From SIG603 sp964370115 (GTDB lineage: Bacteria; Bacillota; Clostridia; Oscillospirales; Acutalibacteraceae), in NCBI GenBank assembly GCA_964370115.1, contig CAYJIA010000005.1, positions 10,980-74,979 on the forward strand: a stretch of DNA of 64,000 bases. The letters run 5' to 3'. Below, piece by piece: positions 25,528 to 33,292 of this stretch; positions within the stretch are counted from its first letter, which is position 1; each line of letters opens with the position of its first letter. A model generated the notes under the pieces. It was not told where the DNA came from. It did not search any database and saw only the letters and a program-made list of their open reading frames with translations. Position numbers and translations under genes: made by a program.

Positions 25528-26865
25528 ATGGAAACAAACGCAAGAAGTTTAACTTTACAAGCACTTAAAGATGTCGGTGAAAACGAAGGTTATTCAAATA
25601 TCGTACTCGATAAAACGCTTAGACAGTGTGATTTAGATAAGCGTGACAAGGCACTTTGCAGTACGCTTTTTTATGGAGTTCTTGAAAAAAAAATAACACT
25701 TGACTACTATATAAGACAGTTTGTAAAAAATCCGTCTTGGGAAATAAATGAAGATATTTTAAATATACTAAGACTTTCGGTGTATCAGATTGTATATCTT
25801 GACAAAATCCCCGATAACGCCATAGTAAATGAGGCCGTAAACCTTGCAAAAACTGTGAAAAGACAAAATGCAAGTGGTTTTGTAAACGCTGTTTTGCGCG
25901 AGCTTTTAAGAAATATCGATGATTTAAGCTTGCCTGTAGGCGACAGTTTTTACGATTTAAGCGTAAGATACTCTGTTCCACAAAAACTTATAGAGTTGTG
26001 GAGTGATGCCTACGGCAAAGAAAACTGTGTGAAAATATTAGAAAGCTTTTTGGAAAGAGCAAAAACCTATATTAGAGTAAACTCCACAAAGCTTGACAGA
26101 AAAAGTTTTATAGAAAGCTTTACAGGCAGCGAACTAACACCTACACCGTACTATGGACTTGATAACGCCTGTTCTATTGTAAACCCTGGCAGCCTTACAA
26201 GTCTAAAACAATTTGAAGATGGACTTTTCCATGTGCAGGATTTATCTTCTCAGTATCTATGTAAACTAATTGACCCGCAACCTGGTGAAATTATAATAGA
26301 TTGCTGTGCAGCGCCAGGTGGAAAAACTTTTACCATGGCACAAAAAACTGAGAACAAAGGCAAGATTTATGCCTATGACTTATATAAAGGCAGAGTAAAG
26401 CTAATTCGCTCAGGCGCATATAGGCTAGGCCTTACCAATGTTTTAGCAAGTATTAGAGACGCCACTACCGATAATGCCTGTGAAGTAGATGGCGCTGACA
26501 GAGTGCTTTGCGATGTTCCTTGTTCAGGTTATGGAACAATAAGAAGAAAACCCGAAATAAGATATAAAGATCCTGACAGTGTGAGTGACTTGCCACAAAT
26601 TCAACTTGACATACTAAAAAAATCTTCTAAACATGTAAAGCATGGTGGACTGCTAGTGTACTCTACCTGCACATTAAATCCTTTAGAAAACGATGAAGTT
26701 GTCGAAAAATTCTTAGAAGAAAGTCACGGCTTTGAGCCTGTGGATATCCCCACAATAGACACTCTACCGAGGGTAATAGACGAGCCGTCATATCAACAAA
26801 CTATGATGCCATATTCCTGTGACATAGACGGATTTTTCGTTGCATTGTTTAGAAAAACTACATAA
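25528..26865 (+). CDS. rsmB: 16S rRNA (cytosine-967-C5)-methyltransferase
   Basis: A 445-residue RNA methyltransferase. An N-terminal NusB-like domain (about 1-135) is followed by a SAM-binding Rossmann domain with DCCAAPGGKTF, the CDVPCSGYGTIRRKPE motif with the resolving/catalytic Cys, and YSTCTLNPLENDEVV with the second Cys (nucleophile). It methylates C967 of 16S rRNA in E. coli. It follows fmt by 18 nt. Some clostridia carry a zinc peptidase between the two; here there is none. Confidence 0.95.
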   Translation: METNARSLTLQALKDVGENEGYSNIVLDKTLRQCDLDKRDKALCSTLFYGVLEKKITLDYYIRQFVKNPSWEINEDILNILRLSVYQIVYLDKIPDNAIVNEAVNLAKTVKRQNASGFVNAVLRELLRNIDDLSLPVGDSFYDLSVRYSVPQKLIELWSDAYGKENCVKILESFLERAKTYIRVNSTKLDRKSFIESFTGSELTPTPYYGLDNACSIVNPGSLTSLKQFEDGLFHVQDLSSQYLCKLIDPQPGEIIIDCCAAPGGKTFTMAQKTENKGKIYAYDLYKGRVKLIRSGAYRLGLTNVLASIRDATTDNACEVDGADRVLCDVPCSGYGTIRRKPEIRYKDPDSVSDLPQIQLDILKKSSKHVKHGGLLVYSTCTLNPLENDEVVEKFLEESHGFEPVDIPTIDTLPRVIDEPSYQQTMMPYSCDIDGFFVALFRKTT

Positions 26866-26927
26866 ACCCTAGATTTTAAGCGATATTTTTTAATTTATAG
26901 TTAACTTTTGTAAAAGGAGATTGCATT

Positions 26928-27956
26928 TTGCATAAAATTGATATAAAATCAATGCTAATGAGCGAAACTCAGGAAGAATTTAAAAAGCTTAATCTTCCTA
27001 AATTTCGCGCAAAACAAGTATATAAATGGTTACATCTCGGTGTGACTGATTTCGACCAAATGACAGATTTGCCAAAGAGTTTAAGAGAAGAATTAACACA
27101 AAACTATTTCATCGCAAACTGCGAAATAGAAAAAAAGTTGGTGTCACAAATTGACGGTACTGTAAAATATCTTTTCAAGCTTTTTGACGGCAATTTTATT
27201 GAGGCTGTTATAATGAGATACAAGCATGGCATATCTATTTGTATTTCAAGTCAAGTCGGTTGCAAAATGGGCTGTACATTTTGCGCAACAGGAAAAATGG
27301 GATTTGAAAGAAATCTTTTACCCTCTGAAATGCTTTCTCAAGTAATGACAGCACAAAATGATATAGGCGAGCGAATTTCCAATATTGTCTTAATGGGCAT
27401 GGGAGAACCGCTTGATAATTATGACAATGTACTTAAGTTTTTAAAGTTAGTTTCAAATGAAGATGGACTTAACATAGGAATGAGACATATCTCGCTTTCA
27501 ACCTGTGGTATAGTCGATAAAATATATGAGCTTTGTGAAAACAAGCTACAACTTACCCTGTCTGTGTCGCTTCATTCAAGTGATGACGAAGCAAGAACGC
27601 GGATGATGCCCGTGAATAAGCGCTATAATATTGATGAGCTCCTCACGGCATGTAAATACTATGTAAAGCATACTGGCAGAAGGATTTCTTTTGAATATGC
27701 TATGATAGACGGTGTAAATGACAGCCAAGACGATGCAAAACAGCTTGCGTCAAAGTTAAATGGAATTTTATGCCACATAAATTTAATACCTGTAAACAGT
27801 GTTGCGGGTACGGGCTTTTCAAAAAGCAAGGTGCAAAGTTTAAAAAAATTTGTACAAGTTTTAGAAAGCAGAGGTTTTACGGCAACAATAAGAAGAACCT
27901 TGGGTTCTGACATTAACGCCTCTTGTGGACAGTTAAAAGCCGAAAATGGAAAATAG
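26928..27956 (+). CDS. rlmN: 23S rRNA (adenine-2503-C2)-methyltransferase RlmN
   Basis: A 342-residue radical-SAM methyltransferase acting on A2503 of 23S rRNA and A37 of some tRNAs. The iron-sulfur cluster cysteines are in GCKMGCTFC (Cys112, 116, 119), with MGMGEPLDNYDNV and the C-terminal methyl-carrying Cys333 in ASCGQL. It resembles RlmN rather than the Cfr resistance enzyme by gene context. The TTG start at 26928 is preceded by AAAGGAG. A gccgttttaaacggc palindrome lies between it and prpC. Confidence 0.94.
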   Translation: MHKIDIKSMLMSETQEEFKKLNLPKFRAKQVYKWLHLGVTDFDQMTDLPKSLREELTQNYFIANCEIEKKLVSQIDGTVKYLFKLFDGNFIEAVIMRYKHGISICISSQVGCKMGCTFCATGKMGFERNLLPSEMLSQVMTAQNDIGERISNIVLMGMGEPLDNYDNVLKFLKLVSNEDGLNIGMRHISLSTCGIVDKIYELCENKLQLTLSVSLHSSDDEARTRMMPVNKRYNIDELLTACKYYVKHTGRRISFEYAMIDGVNDSQDDAKQLASKLNGILCHINLIPVNSVAGTGFSKSKVQSLKKFVQVLESRGFTATIRRTLGSDINASCGQLKAENGK

Positions 27957-27997
27957 GAATATACTAGCCGTTTTAAACGGCAGAACGGAGAAACTTT

Positions 27998-28735
27998 ATG
28001 ATTGAAGTATACGCAAAAAGTGATATCGGGTCGGTACGTTCAAATAACCAAGATGCGGTTAAAATTTGCAAAGTTTCAAATGACTGTGCGTGGTCTATAT
28101 TATGTGATGGCATGGGCGGTATGCACGGTGGCAACATAGCAAGTGCGCTTGCTATAGAGACAATTGCAAAAGTTTTAGAAACTGTAAATTTTGAAACTTT
28201 AGACGATACCGATGTCGCAGGACTTCTTTGCAGTGTAATAGACGACGCAAACGAGGCAGTATTCAAAAAATCACTTGAAGACGATTATCTAAAAGGAATG
28301 GGCACTACCGTGGCTATTGTAATTGTAAACGGCTCAAAACTTTATACAGCACATGTAGGTGACAGCAGAGTCTACCTAAAAAATGAGCAAGGTGTAAGCC
28401 AAATTACAAAAGATCATTCTTATGTACAAGAGCTCGTAGACAGCGGTCAAATTACCGAAGACGAAGCAAAAAAACATCCACATAGAAACATTATCACTCG
28501 CTCTGTCGGCGCAAGAGTCTCGACAGCCTGCGATGTAGGTATTTTTAATATATCACAGGGAGATGTAGTCATAAGTTGTTCTGACGGGCTAAGCTCATAT
28601 CTTGATGAAGACACAACACTTACTGATTTTATTGAAAACTCATCTCAAAAAATAATAGTTGATAACTTAGTAAAATTTGCAAATGACTGTGGCGGCAACG
28701 ATAATATCACGGTCTGTGCTATCTATAAAATGTAA
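27998..28735 (+). CDS. prpC: PP2C-family serine/threonine phosphatase
   Basis: A 245-residue manganese-dependent phosphatase that reverses PrkC phosphorylation. Metal-ligand motifs are NNQDAV, CDGMGGMHGG, HVGDSRVYL, SCSDGLSSYL and GNDNITV. It is cytoplasmic. It directly precedes prkC (14 nt), the usual kinase/phosphatase pair controlling cell-wall metabolism and spore germination in Firmicutes. Confidence 0.94.
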   Translation: MIEVYAKSDIGSVRSNNQDAVKICKVSNDCAWSILCDGMGGMHGGNIASALAIETIAKVLETVNFETLDDTDVAGLLCSVIDDANEAVFKKSLEDDYLKGMGTTVAIVIVNGSKLYTAHVGDSRVYLKNEQGVSQITKDHSYVQELVDSGQITEDEAKKHPHRNIITRSVGARVSTACDVGIFNISQGDVVISCSDGLSSYLDEDTTLTDFIENSSQKIIVDNLVKFANDCGGNDNITVCAIYKM

Positions 28736-28749
28736 AGGAAGGCGTATTA

Positions 28750-30810
28750 ATGGATAAATTTATTGGAAAAAGAGTAGACGGAAGATATGAAATACATGAG
28801 CTTGTAGGAATGGGTGGAATGGCATATGTTTATAGAGCATTTGACATTCAAACTCAGACTTGGGTAGCTATTAAAATTTTAAAAGAAGAATATTCTGAAA
28901 ATAGCGAGTTTTTAAGAAGATTTAGAAATGAATCTCGAGCAATTGCAATGCTATCACACCCAAATATCGTAAAAGTTTTAGATGTAAGTTTTGGAGACAG
29001 AATACAGTACATAGTCATGGAGCTTATAAACGGCATAACGCTTAAAGACTATATTTACAAAAAAGGAATACTTCCTTGGAATGAGTCTTCGTTTTTTATA
29101 GCTCAAATACTAAAAGCTTTACAACATGCACATGAAAAAGGAATTATTCACAGAGATATAAAACCACAAAACATTCTTCTACTACAAGACGGTACAATTA
29201 AAGTGACCGACTTTGGTATAGCAAGATTTGTTCAAGGCGATACTCAAACAATGACAGACAAAGCCTTAGGTTCTGTGCACTACATCGCACCAGAGCAAGC
29301 AAGAGGCGACTTTACAAATGATAAAGCAGACATCTACTCTGTGGGTGTCATGCTTTATGAAATGATAACAGGACAACTTCCTTTTGAAGCTGACACTGCT
29401 GTGTCTGTTGCTATTATGCAACTTCAAGAAGAACCAACAAGACCTAGAGAAATAAACCCAGAAATACCAGTAGGACTTGAAGAAATCACCATGCACGCCA
29501 TGGAGAAAAAGCCTGGAATGAGATTTTTATCGGCTAGAGAAATGCTTACAGATATAGAGTTTTTCAGAAGAAATCCGTCAACAGTATTCTCATATCAAAG
29601 ACAACAAAATTTGCAAGAGACAAAGCAAATGGATATATATGACCAAGTTCGCACAGCACCTACAAGGGCAAAAGCTGAGACTTATAACGACAACTTTGAA
29701 TATGAAGAAGAGATGGTAAGGTCTAAAAACCACGCAAGAAGCTCTATGATAATCACAGGCGTTATCTCAGCCTGCATCGTCGCCGTACTCGCTGTTGGTA
29801 TTTACTTTGTAGTCTCTATGATGTCACAAAACGATGACCCCGTAATAGATGAAGTTTTACTACCTGATTTTGAAGGTATGAACTATTATGATGAAATTCT
29901 CTTAGACCCAGATTACACACAAAATTTTGAATTTAAAGTTACAGAGACCGACGACCCAGAAAAAGAACCAGGCTCTGTTATAAGACAAAGTCCAGAAGGC
30001 GGAGTAAATGTAAAAATTGGTAAAGAAGTCGAGCTTATTGTAAACAAAGCCGACTCTGCAAAGCCTTTGGCTCTTGTTCCTGATGTAACAGGTCAAAACC
30101 AAAATGATGCTTATAACGAAATTACCGAAAGAGGATTTACTCCAAAAATTGAATCTGTAAATGATGATGAAACAGCATCAGGATTTGTTATTAAAACTGA
30201 ACCTGCTGCAAGTACTGAAATACAAGAAGGCACAGTGGTAACTATCTTTGTAAGTAAAGGGCCTTCTGAGGTTCAAGTTCCAGTACCATCACTTGCCGAT
30301 TTAAGTCTAACTGACGCGACAAATCTATTAGAGAGTGCAGGGCTTAAAGTAGGAGCCACAACTTATGACGACGAGAGTGAGCTACCAAAAGACACAGTTA
30401 TTTCATCAAGTCCAAAATCCGATGAGAAAATTTCTGAGGGATCCACTGTCGACTTAGTTTTAAGCTCAGGTAAAAACTCAATTAAAAATATTTCTTACAA
30501 ATTTAATTTACCTACATCAGTTAATGACGACTTAAATGTTGAAGTTTATCTTGACGGTGTAATAATTCAAAATGCCACTGTTAATCCTGCATACTCAGGC
30601 CAATATGAGGCACATTTTGAGGGTAAAACAGGTATTTCTAACATAGTTGTACAGCTTGATGACCAAGACTACATCTATGCGACAATCGACTTTGATAACC
30701 AAGAAGTAAAAATTACTTCAGAACTTCCATTCCACTGGGCAACACCAACTCCTGCACCAACAGCGGCTCCAACTCCTGCACCTGAGTCAGATTCTACAAC
30801 TACACCGTAA
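28750..30810 (+). CDS. prkC: Serine/threonine protein kinase with PASTA domains
   Basis: A 686-residue membrane kinase. The cytoplasmic kinase domain (about 10-275) has the glycine loop GMGGMAYVYRA, Lys42, catalytic HRDIKPQN (134-141), DFG (154-156) and APEQ. A transmembrane helix spans about 333-358, followed by three PASTA repeats (about 368-436, 438-506, 508-575) that bind muropeptides/lipid II in the family. A further beta domain (about 580-660) and a Pro/Ala/Thr-rich tail end the protein. It senses the cell wall and, in Bacillus, germination signals. Confidence 0.95.
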   Translation: MDKFIGKRVDGRYEIHELVGMGGMAYVYRAFDIQTQTWVAIKILKEEYSENSEFLRRFRNESRAIAMLSHPNIVKVLDVSFGDRIQYIVMELINGITLKDYIYKKGILPWNESSFFIAQILKALQHAHEKGIIHRDIKPQNILLLQDGTIKVTDFGIARFVQGDTQTMTDKALGSVHYIAPEQARGDFTNDKADIYSVGVMLYEMITGQLPFEADTAVSVAIMQLQEEPTRPREINPEIPVGLEEITMHAMEKKPGMRFLSAREMLTDIEFFRRNPSTVFSYQRQQNLQETKQMDIYDQVRTAPTRAKAETYNDNFEYEEEMVRSKNHARSSMIITGVISACIVAVLAVGIYFVVSMMSQNDDPVIDEVLLPDFEGMNYYDEILLDPDYTQNFEFKVTETDDPEKEPGSVIRQSPEGGVNVKIGKEVELIVNKADSAKPLALVPDVTGQNQNDAYNEITERGFTPKIESVNDDETASGFVIKTEPAASTEIQEGTVVTIFVSKGPSEVQVPVPSLADLSLTDATNLLESAGLKVGATTYDDESELPKDTVISSSPKSDEKISEGSTVDLVLSSGKNSIKNISYKFNLPTSVNDDLNVEVYLDGVIIQNATVNPAYSGQYEAHFEGKTGISNIVVQLDDQDYIYATIDFDNQEVKITSELPFHWATPTPAPTAAPTPAPESDSTTTP

Positions 30811-30820
30811 GGAGACAGTA

Positions 30821-31708
30821 ATGAACGTGGAAAAAGGATTAATAGTAAAAGCCATAGCAGGGTTTTACTATGTCGAAACCCAAAGCGGTATAATAACTTG
30901 CAAGGCAAGGGGTAAATTTAGAAAAGATAAAGTTACCCCCCTTGTGGGAGATTTAGTGAGTGTCGAATACACTGACCCCGACGACGGAGTGGTAGTCGAA
31001 ATTTTTGAGAGAAAAAATTCTCTAGTACGCCCTCCAATTGCCAATATAGATAAACTTTTTATAGTTGTATCCTTGGTAGAGCCGTCCCCGAATTTTCTTT
31101 TAATAGATAAAACGCTAGCACTATGTGCATTAAAAGACATAGAGCCTATCATTCTCATTAACAAAACCGATTTATCAAGTGATACTCGTGTAGTAGACTT
31201 ATATGAGAACACAGGTATTAAATGTTATCCGATTTGCGCAAAGACTGGGCTAGGGCTTGATAAAATTCGACCTATGTTTTCTGACAGCATTTCTGCATTT
31301 ACGGGAAACAGTGGTGTCGGAAAATCTACTGTAATTAATTTTCTTTATGAAAATCTTAATTTAGAGACAGGGCAAATAAGTAAAAAACTTGGTAGGGGAC
31401 GACACACAACAAGGCATGTCGAGCTTTATAAAGTGGCTGACAAGTCTTATGTTGCAGATACACCGGGGTTTTCGGTGCTTGACTTTGACATAACAGATCC
31501 TACACAGGTGCAATATGGTTTTGCAGAGTTTGAGCCATATCTTTTCACCTGTAAGTTTAATTCCTGCACTCATACCTGTGAGACAGGATGCTCTATTTTG
31601 AATGCCGTAAAAGACGGAAAAATTTCCTCTTCAAGAATTGATAGCTATATAAGTATATATAAAGATGTAAAGGATGTGAAATCATGGCAGAGTTCAAAAA
31701 ATGCATGA
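30821..31708 (+). CDS. rsgA: Ribosome small-subunit biogenesis GTPase RsgA
   Basis: A 295-residue circularly permuted GTPase for 30S maturation. An N-terminal OB fold (about 1-65) precedes the GTPase domain in the permuted order: NKTDL (114-118), then Walker A GNSGVGKST (162-170), then DTPGF near 208. A C-terminal zinc domain contains CTHTCETGC. The 3' end overlaps thiN by 25 nt. The rpe gene that usually lies between rsgA and thiN is missing. Confidence 0.95.
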   Translation: MNVEKGLIVKAIAGFYYVETQSGIITCKARGKFRKDKVTPLVGDLVSVEYTDPDDGVVVEIFERKNSLVRPPIANIDKLFIVVSLVEPSPNFLLIDKTLALCALKDIEPIILINKTDLSSDTRVVDLYENTGIKCYPICAKTGLGLDKIRPMFSDSISAFTGNSGVGKSTVINFLYENLNLETGQISKKLGRGRHTTRHVELYKVADKSYVADTPGFSVLDFDITDPTQVQYGFAEFEPYLFTCKFNSCTHTCETGCSILNAVKDGKISSSRIDSYISIYKDVKDVKSWQSSKNA

Positions 31709-32334
31709 TAATCGGAGCCTCGCCACTTAAGGACGGTTCTGTGTTTAAAGAATTTAATCCAAGTGATTTTTATGTAATCTGTGCCGACGGTGGCTATGAC
31801 ACCGCCTTAAAATATGGAATTACTCCAGATTATATAGTAGGAGACTTTGACTCAATATCAGAAAGTGCGAATACTGACAATATACAAACTAAGGTTTTAC
31901 CATCGCAAAAAGATTTGACCGACACCATGTATGCAACTCTTTTAGGCCTTAAACTAGAACTTAAATACTTTGTTTTTGTAGGTTGTAGCGGAGGCGAGCG
32001 GCACGACCATACCATAGCAAATTATAATGTTATGCTTCATGCCGTAAAAAAAGGTGCCGTAGCAATTATGGCAGACGATATATCCAAATCATTTTTGCTA
32101 TACGACAGTAAACTCACTATTACCGACCAAAAGGACTGCATGGTATCCGTGTTTCCGTTCTTTTCTAGCTCTTGCAATGTGACTTATAAGGGACTTAAAT
32201 ACCCTATGTATAATGGCGACTTGCAAAGTGGCGATGTGCTTATGGGTATAAGCAACGAAATAATATCGAATGTGGCTCAAATTCAAGTCCACGCTGGATA
32301 TGCACTTATTATAGTTTATAATAATAAACTTTAA
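31684..32334 (+). CDS. thiN: Thiamine pyrophosphokinase
   Basis: A 216-residue enzyme that converts thiamine to thiamine diphosphate with ATP. It has the TPK pattern CADGGYDTALKYGITPDYIVGDFDSI with acidic metal-binding residues, QKDLTDTMYA, and GGERHDHTIANYNVM in the N-terminal catalytic domain, and a C-terminal thiamine-binding beta domain. It is translationally coupled to rsgA. A branched terminator follows at 32345. Confidence 0.94.
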   Translation: MAEFKKCMIIGASPLKDGSVFKEFNPSDFYVICADGGYDTALKYGITPDYIVGDFDSISESANTDNIQTKVLPSQKDLTDTMYATLLGLKLELKYFVFVGCSGGERHDHTIANYNVMLHAVKKGAVAIMADDISKSFLLYDSKLTITDQKDCMVSVFPFFSSSCNVTYKGLKYPMYNGDLQSGDVLMGISNEIISNVAQIQVHAGYALIIVYNNKL

Positions 32335-32344
32335 CAAAAAATAA

Positions 32345-32409
32345 AACTCCGCATAGTATATTGTATAAGCGCTTAAATCTTATACTTTTCTCTGTGGAGT
32401 TGTTTTTTT
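32345..32409 (+). terminator. Branched hairpin terminator after thiN
   Basis: The outer arms aactccgca (32345-32353) and tgtggagtt (32393-32401) pair over 9 bp. An inner stem gtataag/cttatac lies at 32363-32369 and 32379-32385. A seven-T tract follows at 32403-32409. The right outer arm also contains the GGAG used by the small ORF at 32410. Confidence 0.7.
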
Positions 32410-32583
32410 ATGTTTTGTAATTTTAAAAAAGGCCATTTGTTTAAAAACTGCTGTTCTCTTGGTTATAATGCCATAGCCTTTGGCGTGGGTCTCATCGCAG
32501 GATTTTTAATCCCTCCAAGCGTTCTACTGTTCTTTTCTGCCGTGATTATAACTGCACTTGGAATAGCTGTAACTTGTAAATAG
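32410..32583 (+). CDS. Small membrane protein of unknown function (57 aa)
   Basis: A 57-codon ORF from ATG 32410 to TAG 32581-32583. It has a polar, Cys-containing N-terminus (MFCNFKKGHLFKNCC) followed by a strongly hydrophobic stretch (about 21-56) with an IPPS turn in the middle, suggesting a two-helix membrane hairpin. GGAG lies 10 nt upstream, inside the terminator stem of thiN. I do not recognise a named family. It sits between thiN and the SpoVM-like ORF, so a sporulation role is possible but unproven. Doubt remains because its start abuts a T-tract terminator. Confidence 0.5.
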   Translation: MFCNFKKGHLFKNCCSLGYNAIAFGVGLIAGFLIPPSVLLFFSAVIITALGIAVTCK

Positions 32584-32629
32584 GCACAAATAACAAATTT
32601 CAAATTTGGTAGAATGGAGTAATTTTACT

Positions 32630-32716
32630 ATGAAAGTAGTAGTGTTTAAAGCAAAAGGCTTTCTAGCCTATATTCTTAGAAAGAAGTTTAAAATTAAAAA
32701 GTTAGAAAATACATAA
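32630..32716 (+). CDS. spoVM: SpoVM-like stage V sporulation microprotein (28 aa)
   Basis: A 28-codon ORF, basic and amphipathic. Against Bacillus SpoVM (recalled from memory) it aligns without gaps over the first 17-20 residues with identities at Met1, Lys2, Lys7, Phe11, Leu12, Ile15 and Arg17. GGAG lies 10 nt before the ATG. Its position just after the thiN region matches Bacillus synteny (thiN-spoVM). SpoVM in Bacillus is an amphipathic helix that recognises the convex forespore membrane, anchors SpoIVA and inhibits FtsH. Pro9, important for localisation in Bacillus, is Lys here. A hairpin terminator follows at 32746. The call is by pattern and context. Confidence 0.72.
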   Translation: MKVVVFKAKGFLAYILRKKFKIKKLENT

Positions 32717-32745
32717 TTTCCAAGCAAAGGGTTTGTGTAAACCTC

Positions 32746-32777
32746 ACTGGCGACCAATGGTCGCCAGTTAATTTTTT
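32746..32777 (+). terminator. Intrinsic terminator after spoVM (repeat-derived)
   Basis: A perfect 10-bp GC-rich stem actggcgacc / ggtcgccagt (32746-32755 and 32759-32768), loop aat, is followed by taattttttt. The stem resembles the ggcggtcatcggccgcc module of the neighbouring array. Confidence 0.7.
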
Positions 32778-33211
32778 TACAAATTATAAATCACGCCGCA
32801 GGGCAAGGGCTCTGCTCTTGCCTTGGGGTTTGTGGAAACCTTGTAGGCGAACACNNNNNNNNNNNNNNNNNNNNNNNNNNNNNNNNNNNNNNNNNNNNNN
32901 NNNNNNNNNNNNNNNNNNNNNNNNNNNNNNNNNNNNNNNNNNNNNNNNNNNNNNGGGTTTGTGGAAACCTTGTAGGCGAACACACAGGTTCGCCCCTACA
33001 CAATAATTTAATGTTTTCCGTTGTAGGGGCGGTCATCGGCCGCCAGTTAAGTTTTTCACAAATTATAAATCACGCCGTAGGGCAAGGGCTCTGCTCTTGC
33101 CTTGGGGTTTGTGGAAACCTTGTAGGCGAACACACAGGTTCGCCCCTACACAATAATTTGATTTTTTGTGGTAGGGGCGGTCATCGGCCGCCAGTTAAGT
33201 TTTTCACAAAA
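32778..33211. repeat. 150-bp tandem repeat array of hairpin modules (interrupted by gap)
   Basis: The 150-bp period is visible between gggtttgtggaaacc at 32955 and at 33105. A further partial copy precedes the gap (from about 32778, with gggtttgtggaaacc at 32826). Each unit has three hairpins: gcaagggc-tct-gctcttgc, tgtaggcgaac...gttcgcccctaca, and ggcggtc-atc-ggccgcc. Copies are nearly identical. Copy number is unknown because 100 N lie inside. No direct coding is likely; frames through it are repeat shadows. Confidence 0.85.
32855..32954. other. Assembly gap (100 N)
   Basis: A run of exactly 100 N, the conventional length for a gap of unknown size. It falls inside the 150-bp tandem repeat, so the true array length is unresolved. 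Confidence 0.98.
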
Positions 33212-33234
33212 TTTTAAATTAGTCATTTTGTTTT

Positions 33235-33264
33235 GCATAAATTAATTCTCTCTATCATATAAGT
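33235..33264 (+). promoter_or_regulatory. Candidate sigma-E-type promoter of sipL
   Basis: GCATAAATT (33235-33243) and CATATAAGT (33256-33264) resemble the sigma-E -35 and -10 boxes (GNATA.. and CATACANT), about 29 nt before the sipL ATG. Spacing is slightly short. Mother-cell expression is expected for sipL. Confidence 0.35.
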
Positions 33265-33292
33265 TAAGCAAGAAATAAAAGGAGAGGATTAC

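Noticed and set aside
32778..33211. CRISPR array
   Set aside because: The period is 150 bp with near-identical whole units and internal hairpins; there is no short repeat/unique spacer pattern and no cas gene.
32777..33217. Several ORFs on both strands spanning or adjoining the N run
   Set aside because: They read through unknown bases or through the 150-bp repeat, and the same residues repeat with the repeat unit. They are not genes.
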